The notes: generated from the sequence alone by a model not told the origin. A stretch of 52,903 bases of DNA from Paludibacteraceae bacterium (GCA_017646805.1 JAGCLW010000059.1:1-52903); one strand, 5' to 3'; shown: positions 7,097-13,964, counted from the first letter of the stretch. Translations and numbers: made by a program.

Positions 7097-9895
7097 ATGC
7101 GTAAAATTTTTTCTATTATCATTTTGTTGGGAACGACCATTTTTGGATTTTCTCAATATCGTTCAATTCCGATGGATACAGCGGTTTGTTATGGAAAATT
7201 AGAAAATGGTTTGACGTATTATATTCGTCATAATGAATGGCCAAAAGATCGTGGTTGTTTCTACATTGTGCAAAATGTGGGTGCAATTCTTGAAGAAGAT
7301 TCTCAAAATGGATTGGCTCATTTTCTTGAACACATGGCTTTTAACGGTACAAAAAATTTCCCCAAAAAAGGAATTATTGAATACATGGAAAGTATTGGTG
7401 CTCAATTTGGAACAAATGTGAACGCTTATACTTCTTTGGACGAAACGGTGTATATGCTGCGTGATATTCCGACGATTAGAGAATCAATTGTAGATAGTGC
7501 ATTGTTGATTTTGCACGATTGGAGCGGATTCATCAGTTTGGAAGCCGAAGAAATAGACAAAGAGCGAGGAGTAATTCGAGAAGAGTGGCGTACGGGAGCA
7601 ACGGCAAATCGGCGAATGTGGAAGGAAGGGAATAAGCAAAAATATCCAAATTCTCAATATGCAAAAAGAGATGTTATTGGAGATACGGCGGTGATAAATC
7701 ATTTTGCGTATGATACGCTTCGTGCGTATTATAAAAAATGGTATAGACCTGATTTGCAGGCAATTGTTGTTGTCGGAGATGTGAATGTGGCTTTGGTGGA
7801 AGAAAAAATCAAATCTATTTTTGCAGACATTCCGTTGGTAGAAAATCCGGCAGAGCGAATTTTTTATCCAATTCAAGAAAATGAAGAACCAATCGTCTCG
7901 ATTGTTACAGATCAAGAAGCAACAGCGTCTGTGTTGGGTGTGGAAATGAAATATTCTCAAATGCCGAAATCAAAAAAATTGAGTCAAGAAGGATATTTGG
8001 AATATTTGTCTGTTGGTTTGATTGAGACAATGTTTCAAAATCGATTGGAAAAGGAAGTGAAGAAAAAAGATTGTCCGTTTGTAGAGTCGTCGGTTCAACA
8101 TGGAAGTCTTAATCGATTGACGGATGCGTTTGCGGTTTATGTTGTGAGCAAACCCGGAAAAGAGCGAGAATCTTTTCGAGAATTGCTTGAACAAATAGAA
8201 AAAGTTCGTCGTTATGGATTTCTTTCTACAGAATTGGAACGAGCAAAAAAGGATTTTCTGGCGATTTATACGAAAGCTTATAATGAACGAAAAACGAATA
8301 AAAGCAGGAATTACGTTCAAGAATATGTCAATCATTTTTTAGAAAATGAACCAACTCCAGGAATAGCGTGGGAATATGTTTTTGTGCAATATGCTTTTGA
8401 TCAAATGATTGATTCTGTGGTGATTAATCGTATGATTCCGAATTATATTCATTCGTATAATATGATAATCGACATTTCTGCCGCAGAAAAAGATAAAGCA
8501 TCTTTGCCAACGAAAGAAGAAGTGCTAAAACAATTTTCTGAAGTTTCAAATTCAATGATTAAGGCGTATGAAGAAAAGCGTATAACGACTCCATTGTTGG
8601 ATAAAAAATTGAAGAGCGGAACAATTGTCAAAGAGAGCAAAAACGATATTTTGAAAACAACGGAATGGACGTTGAGCAACGGCATAAAAGTGATTTTGAA
8701 ACCGACAGATTTTAAAAAAGATGAAATTCTATTGTCTGCTTTTAGTGCCGGAGGAACATCAACAATTGCTGATTCTAAACAATTGTTGACGGCATCGGTT
8801 GCCGATGATATTATTGCGAATAATGGTCTTGGCAAGTTGGATAACGAACAATTGTCGGAGGTTTTATCCGGAAAGATTGTGTCTGTGATGCCGTATATTT
8901 CTACGTACGAGGAAGGTTTGTCGGGAAGTTCGACAATTAAAGATTTTGAAACGTTGCTTCAGTTGGCTTATCTTCGTTTTATGGAACCGCGTACGGACAA
9001 CGATTCTTTTGATTTGTTGATGTCTATGTTTGCAACACAATTGGAAAACAAAACGGCTGATTCTCGGTTGATTTTTTCCGATTCGCTTAGTTTAATATTG
9101 AGTAATCATAGTGATCGGACAATTATTTATACGAAAGAAAATATTAAGGGAATTAAAGAAAAACAAGCGTTGGAAGTTTATAAAAAACGTTTCAAAAATC
9201 CTGCTGATTTTGTTTTTTGTTTTGTCGGATCATTTGACATTGATAGTCTCAACCCTCAAATTCTTAAATATCTTGGAAGTTTGAAAACATCAAACAAAAG
9301 AGAATCGTGGATCGATAACGGCGTTCGTTATCCTAAAGGAATGATAACGAATCATTTTGAGCAAAAAATGGAGGTGGAGAAATCGTCGGTTTATTTGCAT
9401 TTTTGGAATGATATGCCGTTTAATCTTGAAAATAGTTTGAAACTTTCCGTTTTGTCAGACATTTTGGATATTCGTTACACGGAAAGTCTTCGAGAAGAAG
9501 AAGGAGGAACGTATGGTGCGAGTGTTCGTGTTGGGCTTTCCGAAAAGCCACAAGAACAAGCAACGCTTTCTGTTCGATTTGATACAAATCCGGAGAAGTT
9601 TGAGTCTCTTATTGCGATAGCAAAAAAAGAAATTCAGCAAATTGCTCAACATGGACCAACGATTGAAGATCTTGAAAAAGTGAAGAAAAATCTGTTGAAA
9701 TCTCGTGCGGAACATTTGAGAGAAAATTCATGGTGGTTGTCAACAATCAAGGTTTTTGAAATGGACGGAATTGATCGTGTTTCGGATTATGAGCAAATGA
9801 TTTTGGCATTGACGCAAGATGATATTCGGCAAATTTGTCGGGCTTTGCTTGTCAATGAGAATGTCATAGAAGTCGTTATGTCGCCCAAGAAATAG
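7097..9895 (+). CDS. M16-family zinc metalloprotease, secreted
   Basis: The 932-residue protein starts with a probable signal peptide (MRKIFSIIILLGTTIFGFSQ). It has the inverted zinc motif HFLEH at about residues 75-79 and the matching downstream Glu in EEIDKERGVIREEW about 75 residues later. Both peptidase M16 halves are present: the active half, about 20-480, and a second half with the typical GGTYGASV motif near 800. Such proteins degrade short peptides in the periplasm or work as two-domain clamshells like pitrilysin. It follows rnpA closely and is probably the last gene of that run. Substrate is unknown. Confidence 0.92.
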   Translation: MRKIFSIIILLGTTIFGFSQYRSIPMDTAVCYGKLENGLTYYIRHNEWPKDRGCFYIVQNVGAILEEDSQNGLAHFLEHMAFNGTKNFPKKGIIEYMESIGAQFGTNVNAYTSLDETVYMLRDIPTIRESIVDSALLILHDWSGFISLEAEEIDKERGVIREEWRTGATANRRMWKEGNKQKYPNSQYAKRDVIGDTAVINHFAYDTLRAYYKKWYRPDLQAIVVVGDVNVALVEEKIKSIFADIPLVENPAERIFYPIQENEEPIVSIVTDQEATASVLGVEMKYSQMPKSKKLSQEGYLEYLSVGLIETMFQNRLEKEVKKKDCPFVESSVQHGSLNRLTDAFAVYVVSKPGKERESFRELLEQIEKVRRYGFLSTELERAKKDFLAIYTKAYNERKTNKSRNYVQEYVNHFLENEPTPGIAWEYVFVQYAFDQMIDSVVINRMIPNYIHSYNMIIDISAAEKDKASLPTKEEVLKQFSEVSNSMIKAYEEKRITTPLLDKKLKSGTIVKESKNDILKTTEWTLSNGIKVILKPTDFKKDEILLSAFSAGGTSTIADSKQLLTASVADDIIANNGLGKLDNEQLSEVLSGKIVSVMPYISTYEEGLSGSSTIKDFETLLQLAYLRFMEPRTDNDSFDLLMSMFATQLENKTADSRLIFSDSLSLILSNHSDRTIIYTKENIKGIKEKQALEVYKKRFKNPADFVFCFVGSFDIDSLNPQILKYLGSLKTSNKRESWIDNGVRYPKGMITNHFEQKMEVEKSSVYLHFWNDMPFNLENSLKLSVLSDILDIRYTESLREEEGGTYGASVRVGLSEKPQEQATLSVRFDTNPEKFESLIAIAKKEIQQIAQHGPTIEDLEKVKKNLLKSRAEHLRENSWWLSTIKVFEMDGIDRVSDYEQMILALTQDDIRQICRALLVNENVIEVVMSPKK

Positions 9896-9933
9896 GAACG
9901 AATGAAAATGTGATAATAAAAAAAACAAGAATT

Positions 9934-10025
9934 ATGAATTTTTCTACATCTGTAAAAACATGTTTTTCCAAGTATGCAACGTTCAGTGGGCGTGCTTCTC
10001 GTTCTGAATATTGGTATTTTTATTT
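9934..10025 (+). pseudogene. DUF805 gene, 5' fragment cut by the transposon
   Basis: The first 28-30 codons of a DUF805 membrane protein lie here, with the family's FSGRASRSEYWYF start. The transposon begins at 10026, and the frame then runs 14 codons into it and stops at 10068. Joining 9934-10017 to 14715-14990, keeping one copy of the target duplication, restores a continuous 119-residue DUF805 protein. DUF805 proteins are small membrane proteins of unknown function with about four helices. The insertion removes nearly all membrane segments from this part, so it is surely inactive. Confidence 0.9.
10018..10025 (+). repeat. Left copy of the 8-bp target-site duplication
   Basis: TTTTATTT directly precedes the left terminal repeat and recurs at 14715-14722 directly after the right one. 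Eight bases is the usual duplication length for IS1595-family elements. Confidence 0.9.
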
Positions 10026-10049
10026 GGTAAGTTTATATGACTTTACCCT
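10026..10049 (+). repeat. Left terminal inverted repeat of the transposon
   Basis: These 24 bases match the reverse complement of 14691-14714 with one mismatch. They begin with GG, as is usual for the family. Confidence 0.92.
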
Positions 10050-10110
10050 ACTCGTTATAGATTTTTAACATTTGACTGCAATTTATTGCCAATCAATTAT
10101 TTACTCTCTC

Positions 10111-10146
10111 AAAACCACCTAATCTCCACAGATTTTAGGTGGTTTT
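10111..10146 (+). terminator. Hairpin with T-run at the left end of the transposon
   Basis: AAAACCACCTAA (10111-10122) pairs with TTAGGTGGTTTT (10135-10146), followed by another T. It would stop read-through from the host gene into the cargo. It could also be the leader hairpin of the micro-ORF unit that follows. Confidence 0.65.
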
Positions 10147-10180
10147 TGTACTTGAATAAACTTTGCTGGTTATTATGTAA

Positions 10181-10343
10181 AAAAAGATAGAGAAGATGAG
10201 CAGCAAGATAAGAATACGATATGGATGAATTTAGGGAAATATTCATCGGCAGTTACTTCCTGTACACCGCCCAAGGTTGGCAGGTAGTTTCTGTCTATAA
10301 ACGCATAGCAACCTAAAAACCTCTCATCTATCTCTATCTTTTT
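10181..10343 (+). repeat. Long inverted repeat enclosing micro-ORF a
   Basis: The left arm 10181-10200 pairs with 10323-10343 over 20 base pairs with a single bulged A. The loop of 122 bases contains the whole micro-ORF 10221-10316. The right arm ends in TTTTTGTTT, so arm plus tract looks like an intrinsic terminator with a gene inside its loop. Confidence 0.8.
10221..10316 (+). CDS. Micro-protein a of the hairpin-enclosed family
   Basis: The 31-residue peptide opens MDEFREIFIGSYF and closes GWQVVSVYKRIAT. The pattern of two beta-prone strands around a short turn is shared with the micro-ORFs at 10453, 11778 (minus), 12223 (minus), 14322 and probably 14557. The closest match is at 14322, of the same length, which ends GWSVVAVYRKVFE. 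Everything sits in the loop of a 20-bp inverted repeat. A 10-codon ORF at 10196-10228 overlaps the start in the +1 frame and could be a coupled leader. There is no signal peptide. Function is unknown. The evidence that it is expressed is the family resemblance and conserved architecture, not codon statistics. Confidence 0.6.
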   Translation: MDEFREIFIGSYFLYTAQGWQVVSVYKRIAT

Positions 10344-10377
10344 GTTTCTATAAAACTCTGCGAAGTTTATATATGAA

Positions 10378-10586
10378 AAGTCAGAGGACACATTAACTCT
10401 TTATAACCCCCAAATTCTTTTCCAATGAATCATAAAAAGAAAGGAGGTGATTATGGAGCATTCAAGAACATTTGAGTGGGTAAGGGTCAAAACTTATCTC
10501 ACTACTATCAATGGTAGATATGCCTTTGAAACTCTCTACAAGAAGGTGTATCACTAAACAATGTTTCTCTCAGTGTCCTTTGACTT
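10378..10586 (+). repeat. Inverted repeat enclosing micro-ORF b
   Basis: Arm 10378-10391 pairs with 10573-10586 over 14 base pairs, one of them G-U. The 181-base loop holds micro-ORF b. The right arm is followed by AATTTTTT. The arm sequences are unrelated to those of the other units. Confidence 0.7.
10453..10557 (+). CDS. Micro-protein b, behind a perfect Shine-Dalgarno
   Basis: The 34-residue peptide opens MEHSRTFEWVRVKTY and closes GRYAFETLYKKVYH. It is a divergent member of the micro-protein family: the G-aromatic-x3-x-x-LY-[KR]-KV end aligns with GWSVVAVYRKV of the unit at 14322. The ATG is preceded four bases upstream by AAGGAGGTGA, complementary to the expected 16S rRNA 3' tail and rare in Bacteroidetes. 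An upstream ORF (10425-10475, 16 codons) overlaps the start in the +1 frame. The gene lies in the loop of a 14-bp inverted repeat, directly upstream of the transposase. Function unknown. Confidence 0.6.
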   Translation: MEHSRTFEWVRVKTYLTTINGRYAFETLYKKVYH

Positions 10587-10650
10587 AATTTTTTGCCAAG
10601 CAATTTTTCTCACCAAAGTTTATGTAAGCAAACAGATTACTCGCTTGCTT

Positions 10651-11580
10651 ATGAAAGATATAAACTTTGGAGCATTTGAATCGCTTTATGACTTCTACAC
10701 AGCGTTCCCAAACGAGGAAACTTGTATTGCTTATCTTGAAAAGGTCTTATGGCCCAATGGTGTTGTATCACCTTATGATGTAAGTTCCAAGGTGTACAAG
10801 CGTGGCGATGGCTATTACCGTTGTAAAAACACTGGTAAGAATTTCAATGTCCGTATCGGTACAATCTTTGAAAATACCAAGATTCCTTTGCGTAAATGGT
10901 TTCTTGCTATTTACCTTATGAGCAATCACAAGAAAGGAATATCTGCCACCCAACTTTCAGCCGACATAGATGTTACATTGAAAACTGCGTGGTTTCTCTT
11001 GCACAAAATACGCAGGACATTTCATCGTGGAATTCATCGTATTCAACTTGACGGTGAGGTTGAATTAGATGAAACATTTGTAGGTGGCAAGAACAAGAAT
11101 CGCCACTCAAACAAAAAGGTCAAGAACTGCCAAGGTAGAGCATTTATAGACAAAGTTCCTGTGATGGGTATGCTTGAGCGTGGCGGGAATGTGGTTTGCA
11201 AAGTTGTAAAGGACACTTCCGTCAATTCTCTGACGCCACCTATTGTTAGAACTATAAAACGCACCGCCACGCTATATACTGATGAGTGGTGTGGTTATGA
11301 TAAGGTACGCAGAATGTACCATACTGAAATGGTTGACCACGGAAAGGGCTTGTATGTTAATGGCAATGCCTACACCAATAGTATTGAAGGATTTTGGGGC
11401 AATTTTTGTAAGCGGCCAATTAACGGAATTTACAATCGTGTTGGTCGTAAGTATTTACAAAGATACTTTGACGAGTTTTGTACTCGTTATAATAGTCGCA
11501 AAGTTTCTAATGCTCAAAGGTTTGAAACTATGATATCAAACTCAAATATTCGTGTAACACAGAAACAAATTGCGGCATAA
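10651..11580 (+). CDS. IS1595-family transposase (ISXO2-like DDE)
   Basis: The 309-residue protein has an N-terminal region (about 1-75) that corresponds to the family's zinc ribbon but has lost most of its cysteines. A helix-turn-helix-like stretch (GISATQLSADIDVTLKTAWF) follows, then the ISXO2 catalytic domain. Visible catalytic residues are D140 (ELDETFVGG), D211 (TDEWCGY), then N243, E246 and K254 in NSIEGFWGNFCK. It catalyses cut-and-paste or copy movement of the element. The ATG at 10651 fits the family start. The upstream ATG 10561 would put the start inside the inverted repeat of micro-ORF b, so I reject it. The neighbour at 11580 overlaps its stop. Confidence 0.92.
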   Translation: MKDINFGAFESLYDFYTAFPNEETCIAYLEKVLWPNGVVSPYDVSSKVYKRGDGYYRCKNTGKNFNVRIGTIFENTKIPLRKWFLAIYLMSNHKKGISATQLSADIDVTLKTAWFLLHKIRRTFHRGIHRIQLDGEVELDETFVGGKNKNRHSNKKVKNCQGRAFIDKVPVMGMLERGGNVVCKVVKDTSVNSLTPPIVRTIKRTATLYTDEWCGYDKVRRMYHTEMVDHGKGLYVNGNAYTNSIEGFWGNFCKRPINGIYNRVGRKYLQRYFDEFCTRYNSRKVSNAQRFETMISNSNIRVTQKQIAA

Positions 11581-11732
11581 TGAAGACAAATAAAAAAGAC
11601 AAGCATTATATTCCTATCCTTGACCAACCAATAGAAGAATTGAAAAAGCCTATTGGGGAGAAAGTGGATTTTAATGCTGTAATGAAGAAAGCCTTGCACT
11701 ATAATGTAAAGAAGAAGGGTGAAAAGAAATAA
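11580..11732 (+). CDS. Small lysine-rich protein coupled to the transposase
   Basis: Its ATG shares one base with the transposase stop (TAATG), which suggests translational coupling. The 50-residue product opens MKTNKKDKHYIPILDQPIEEL and closes NAVMKKALHYNVKKKGEKK. It is highly basic, with a short central helix-prone segment (DFNAVMKKALHY). It may be a transposition accessory or DNA-binding factor, inferred only from the coupling. The shape also recalls small antitoxin-like proteins, but no toxin gene is adjacent. No further family was recognised. Confidence 0.65.
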   Translation: MKTNKKDKHYIPILDQPIEELKKPIGEKVDFNAVMKKALHYNVKKKGEKK

Positions 11733-11745
11733 CAAAGTTTGCTAA

Positions 11746-11953
11746 AAAGCAAGATTAGCAGTTTAAGCACTCAGTTATTAGACTTTCATATAATACATTG
11801 CGATAACCCAGTTCCCCAGTGAATCGCATTCAAATCGTGAGAATAAGAAAATTTCCCTTTTTGAGTCTTTCATATTTGACGATTGTTAATGGCATTTAAA
11901 GTGCCTGAATGGTTGAAAGGTCTTTTTGAAAAAGGAAACTGCTATCTTGCTTT
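11746..11953 (-). repeat. Inverted repeat enclosing micro-ORF e
   Basis: Arm 11746-11764 pairs with 11936-11953 over 18 base pairs with one bulged base. The 171-base loop contains the minus-strand micro-ORF 11778-11873. In the minus transcript the 3' arm ends in CTTTTT, again terminator-like. Confidence 0.78.
11778..11873 (-). CDS. Micro-protein e of the hairpin-enclosed family
   Basis: The 31-residue peptide opens MKDSKREIFLFSRFECDSL and closes GNWVIAMYYMKV. Its KREIFL start is nearly identical to that of the unit at 12223 (MKREIFLYSYWD), and the NWVIAMY end fits the family's WxVVxVY strand. An overlapping upstream ORF (11830-11895, 21 codons) again covers the start in the +1 frame, as in units a and b. 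The gene is inside an 18-bp inverted repeat on the minus strand, convergent with the transposase genes. Function unknown; there is no signal peptide or membrane segment. Confidence 0.6.
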   Translation of the reverse strand: MKDSKREIFLFSRFECDSLGNWVIAMYYMKV

Positions 11954-12065
11954 ATATTTCGGCAATTATAATAGTGTAGAAAAGCAAATTACAATGCAGG
12001 TTTGATTTCATTGGGAGTTTCATTTCCTGTGCCAATACTTTTTTGCTTTTTCTACAGTATTCCAT
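11952..12065 (-). CDS. Doubtful 37-codon ORF over a further inverted repeat (unit f)
   Basis: The frame encodes 37 residues opening MEYCRKSKKVLAQEM and closing LLFYTIIIAEI. Unlike the other units, the inverted repeat here (11975-11988 with 12042-12056, 14 base pairs with one bulge) lies inside the ORF and encloses only 53 bases. It has a promoter-like box and shares its leader element with unit g, so the unit seems transcribed. The peptide does not fit the family pattern well. It may be a decayed unit that lost its ORF, or a non-coding hairpin. Confidence 0.3.
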   Translation of the reverse strand: MEYCRKSKKVLAQEMKLPMKSNLHCNLLFYTIIIAEI

Positions 12066-12100
12066 AAATAAATTGTTTTAAGAAGTTTGATAAGAATGAA

Positions 12101-12120
12101 CAATTTGATTTACAGTCGCA
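12101..12120 (-). repeat. Leader element, copy 1 (unit f)
   Basis: These 20 bases match 12331-12350 at 17 of 20 positions; the core shared on the plus strand is TGATTTACARTCGCA. Each copy lies between a minus-strand -7 box and a micro-ORF start, so it is a shared 5' leader motif. Confidence 0.7.
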
Positions 12121-12134
12121 CTGGTAATGCACTG

Positions 12135-12142
12135 CAAATTTA
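12135..12142 (-). promoter_or_regulatory. -7 box of unit f
   Basis: The minus strand reads TAAATTTG, matching TAnnTTTG. It would start a transcript that covers the leader element 12101-12120 and unit f. No clear -33 box is seen. Confidence 0.5.
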
Positions 12143-12166
12143 CGACAATTTTATGGAATATACGAA

Positions 12167-12199
12167 GAATCCGTTCAGCCTTCATAGGAGAACGGATTC
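12167..12199 (-). terminator. Hairpin after micro-ORF g
   Basis: GAATCCGTTC (12167-12176) pairs perfectly with GAACGGATTC (12190-12199). It lies between the stop codon of unit g and the promoter of unit f, so it probably ends the g transcript, although the T-tract is poor. Confidence 0.6.
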
Positions 12200-12222
12200 T
12201 TATCAGTTATAATATTACTGAT

Positions 12223-12300
12223 TTAAACATACTCTATGCGATAAACTGCAACCACACACAGTCCATCCCAATATGAGTATAAAAAGATTTCTCTTTTCAT
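12223..12300 (-). CDS. Micro-protein g, the shortest family member
   Basis: The 25-residue peptide opens MKREIFLYSYWDG and closes LCVVAVYRIEYV. It keeps the two defining strands (REIFLYSY and VVAVYR) with almost no linker, which supports a minimal beta-hairpin. The unit has a promoter-like box (12386-12393), the shared leader element and a following hairpin. No long enclosing repeat like those of units a, e and n is clear. A 7-bp pairing, ATGCGAT in the leader with ATCGCAT near the 3' end of the ORF, is the nearest equivalent. Function unknown. Confidence 0.6.
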   Translation of the reverse strand: MKREIFLYSYWDGLCVVAVYRIEYV

Positions 12301-12330
12301 AACTTTAAAATTTAATGGTTTAACAAAAAA

Positions 12331-12350
12331 CAGTGTGATTTACAATCGCA
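12331..12350 (-). repeat. Leader element, copy 2 (unit g)
   Basis: This is the partner of 12101-12120 (17 of 20 identical). It occupies the same position between the -7 box and the start codon of micro-ORF g. Confidence 0.7.
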
Positions 12351-12385
12351 TTCTTAAATGTAATGGGGGTTACTCGAATGCGTTG

Positions 12386-12393
12386 CAAAGATA
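12386..12393 (-). promoter_or_regulatory. -7 box of micro-ORF g
   Basis: The minus strand reads TATCTTTG, a full match to TAnnTTTG. It lies 86 bases upstream of the start codon of unit g, just downstream of the terminator of the 12471 gene. Confidence 0.6.
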
Positions 12394-12412
12394 CTAAAAG
12401 TTTCTGAAAGAG

Positions 12413-12447
12413 GAAAAATGGGAGCAGTCTTCACAGATGGCTCCCAT
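12413..12447 (-). terminator. Terminator of the secreted-protein gene at 12471
   Basis: On the minus strand ATGGGAGC pairs with GCTCCCAT (8 base pairs) and is followed by TTTTT. It lies 24 bases after the stop codon. Confidence 0.8.
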
Positions 12448-12470
12448 TTATTTTGTTTTACATAATAAGT

Positions 12471-12917
12471 CTATTTCCTAAATATAATTTGCTTAAAATC
12501 ATTATCTAATATCTGTACTAAACACTTTATATTTCCTTTGATATATGTATTTTGCGGTACATACGCTCCATTTCCTAATTGCACCTTTTCTGAAGATTTT
12601 AATGCATATCCGTATTCTTTAAGGCTATTATCTATTCCATAAGACATGTCAAGTCCGCATAAAAAAGATACTTCCTTAATTTTGTTATTTGGAGCATGTT
12701 TTAAAACAAGCATTAAACTGGGTGATTCTAATATACATCCATACTCTCCAGAAGGAAATAATTCAAGTGGAACATGCTCTTTTAAATAACGAACACCTTC
12801 CTCATAAGTGTTCTTTTGAATCGTTGATGTTCCCATTTGAACAACTCTTAACGATTGTCCCCACGCACTTAGACTGCAAATAAATACAGCCATAAACGTA
12901 ACTAATACTTTTTTCAT
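12471..12917 (-). CDS. Secreted protein of unknown function (transposon cargo)
   Basis: The 148-residue protein has a clear signal peptide (MKKVLVTFMAVFICSLSAWG, probable cleavage after SLSAWG). The mature part is about 127 residues and mixed alpha/beta, with a helix-like segment YEEGVRYLKEHV and several beta strands. I do not recognise the family; it is probably periplasmic. It is cargo of the IS1595 transposon, transcribed leftward behind an elaborate leader of about 250 nt that includes a possible alternative pairing close to the start codon. It has its own promoter box and terminator, so it is an independent unit. Confidence 0.75.
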   Translation of the reverse strand: MKKVLVTFMAVFICSLSAWGQSLRVVQMGTSTIQKNTYEEGVRYLKEHVPLELFPSGEYGCILESPSLMLVLKHAPNNKIKEVSFLCGLDMSYGIDNSLKEYGYALKSSEKVQLGNGAYVPQNTYIKGNIKCLVQILDNDFKQIIFRK

Positions 12918-12941
12918 AATGGTGAATTTTACAAGGCTCTC

Positions 12942-13123
12942 CGTGGGCAGACAATTGGAGAAATTTTACAATGTTTATTAGTAAAAAGAACGTGGACTGC
13001 CATCCTGCTTCCTTGTAGGTATCGCCAAACACCTGAATACACGCACGGTAGGCAGCCCACGTATATGAGCTGCTCCGTACCTCGTGTATTCTTTGTTTTT
13101 TGATTGGCGATTTTTACAAGGAA
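12942..13123 (-). ncRNA. Structured leader RNA of the 12471 gene
   Basis: In the minus transcript an outer helix joins 13116-13123 with 13009-13016 and 13104-13111 with 13021-13028. Inside it, 13083-13091 pairs with 13035-13043 and 13069-13073 with 13052-13056. The apical CGTGGGC (13055-13061) could instead pair with GCCCACG (12942-12948), which lies directly before a GGAGAG that is 25 bases from the start codon. This has the form of a switchable leader or pseudoknot. No known riboswitch class was recognised. The 307-base gap 12918-13224 otherwise holds only the divergent promoters. Confidence 0.5.
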
Positions 13124-13170
13124 TGAGGCACATTCTCTATTATTTCCAAACATTGTCCCGAAAGACTATG

Positions 13171-13178
13171 CAAAGGTA
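13171..13178 (-). promoter_or_regulatory. -7 box for the structured leader and 12471 gene
   Basis: The minus strand reads TACCTTTG, matching TAnnTTTG. Transcription would start near 13165 and read the structured leader. Confidence 0.55.
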
Positions 13179-13191
13179 CTGAATTTCTTTG

Positions 13192-13199
13192 TATTTTTG
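13192..13199 (+). promoter_or_regulatory. -7 box for the zinc-ribbon gene at 13225
   Basis: TATTTTTG matches TAnnTTTG and lies 25 bases before the ATG. It is back to back with the minus-strand box at 13171. No good -33 box is seen. Confidence 0.45.
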
Positions 13200-13224
13200 C
13201 ACTATAAACTCAAATTAGTAAAAT

Positions 13225-13398
13225 ATGCCATACCAAATACAAGTTAAATGCAATCACTGCGGAAAAATCTCTTATGTTACTTCAAATGGTAGTCACAATG
13301 AGATTATAGACTTTAATTGTCCGAATTGTGGAAAACACGGATTGATTGTTGCCTATGACCAAGAACTGGGTCATATTGACGACAAACAAAACTTATAA
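13225..13398 (+). CDS. Small zinc-ribbon protein
   Basis: The 57-residue protein has two CxxC pairs: CNHC at residues 9-12 and CPNC at 32-35. This is a classic zinc-ribbon spacing and suggests a small nucleic-acid or protein-binding module. The rest opens MPYQIQV and ends with an acidic, polar tail. It is transposon cargo with its own -7 box. Its last 86 bases overlap the 3' end of the opposing gene 13313-13522. No wider family assignment is possible from sight. Confidence 0.65.
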   Translation: MPYQIQVKCNHCGKISYVTSNGSHNEIIDFNCPNCGKHGLIVAYDQELGHIDDKQNL

Positions 13399-13522
13399 TT
13401 TCTCCTGATGGGAGTGATAGGATTTTATCCACTAATTCTGGAATTGCTTCTTTACCAACAGTTTTCTGAATAAAATCCTCTAATTCCTCTCGTGAGTGAA
13501 TGTCTTTGATTTTGTGATTCAT
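13313..13522 (-). CDS. Unrecognised small protein, coupled to the 13519 gene
   Basis: The 69-residue protein opens MNHKIKDIHSREELEDFIQK and has a helical N-terminal half (SREELEDFIQKTVGKEAIPELVDKIL is rich in Glu and Lys) and a polar C-terminal half. Its ATG overlaps the stop of the preceding gene by four bases (ATGA), so the two are almost certainly translated together. The C-terminal third overlaps the zinc-ribbon gene on the other strand. The start at 13522 is preferred over an upstream in-frame ATG at 13543 because of this coupling. Function unknown. Confidence 0.6.
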   Translation of the reverse strand: MNHKIKDIHSREELEDFIQKTVGKEAIPELVDKILSLPSGEIISFVCRQYDPVLGHRQQSIRVFHNSDN

Positions 13523-13932
13523 TTCTTGTCCTCCTTGAGCCACTTTTGAAAATACTCTTGAAACTCTTTACGATTTGTGAATTTGCTATGGTCAAACTTT
13601 ATACCAGTGATTTCTTCAAATCTCTCAATGGCTATCAAATCCACAAATGGGAATTTTAGATTCAACTCTTTCTCTGTGAATATCTGCCCTTTCGTTTTTA
13701 CTCCGTTACCGATAATGTTCAGAAGATATTTCAGAAGTGTGATTATCGCTGAATTACAAGCAACCTCGCCACTGATACTGCTGTCGCTAACAGAAAGTAC
13801 TGACATCGGTCTTTCAATTGAGTAGAATGCTTCAGAGAAATGTTGCTTGAAATTTCTGTATCCTACAACCCTTATGTCATATGAGCCATCTCCTTGCTCA
13901 TTCCAATCTATGATAATTCTTGATTCGTCCAT
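13519..13932 (-). CDS. Unrecognised protein, first gene of a coupled pair
   Basis: The 137-residue protein opens MDESRIIIDWNEQGDGSYDI, followed by a beta-rich N-terminal half and a helical C-terminal half ending KWLKEDKK. No signal peptide or membrane segment is seen, so it is probably cytoplasmic. It is followed by the 69-residue protein with a four-base overlap. A two-gene cargo operon of this shape could be a toxin-antitoxin or immunity pair, but no family motif supports that. A palindrome at 13965-13977 upstream could be its operator. Confidence 0.65.
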   Translation of the reverse strand: MDESRIIIDWNEQGDGSYDIRVVGYRNFKQHFSEAFYSIERPMSVLSVSDSSISGEVACNSAIITLLKYLLNIIGNGVKTKGQIFTEKELNLKFPFVDLIAIERFEEITGIKFDHSKFTNRKEFQEYFQKWLKEDKK

Positions 13933-13964
13933 AATTCCATATGTTTATATTCTAAACTTTGTTG

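Noticed and set aside
10173..10391. 72-codon minus-strand ORF opposite micro-ORF a
   Set aside because: It crosses both arms of the inverted repeat and has no recognisable features; it is best explained as a shadow frame.
10561..10650. Transposase start at ATG 10561
   Set aside because: The extra residues are hydrophobic and unlike the family, and the start would overlap the inverted-repeat arm of micro-ORF b; ATG 10651 fits better.
12101..12350. Integron attC-like sites between small cargo genes
   Set aside because: There is no integrase and no conserved attC core; the repeats sit in promoter leaders rather than between cassettes.
12802..13153. Two overlapping minus-strand ORFs in the leader of the 12471 gene
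   Set aside because: They coincide with the paired RNA segments and lack family features, so a structured leader explains the open frames better.
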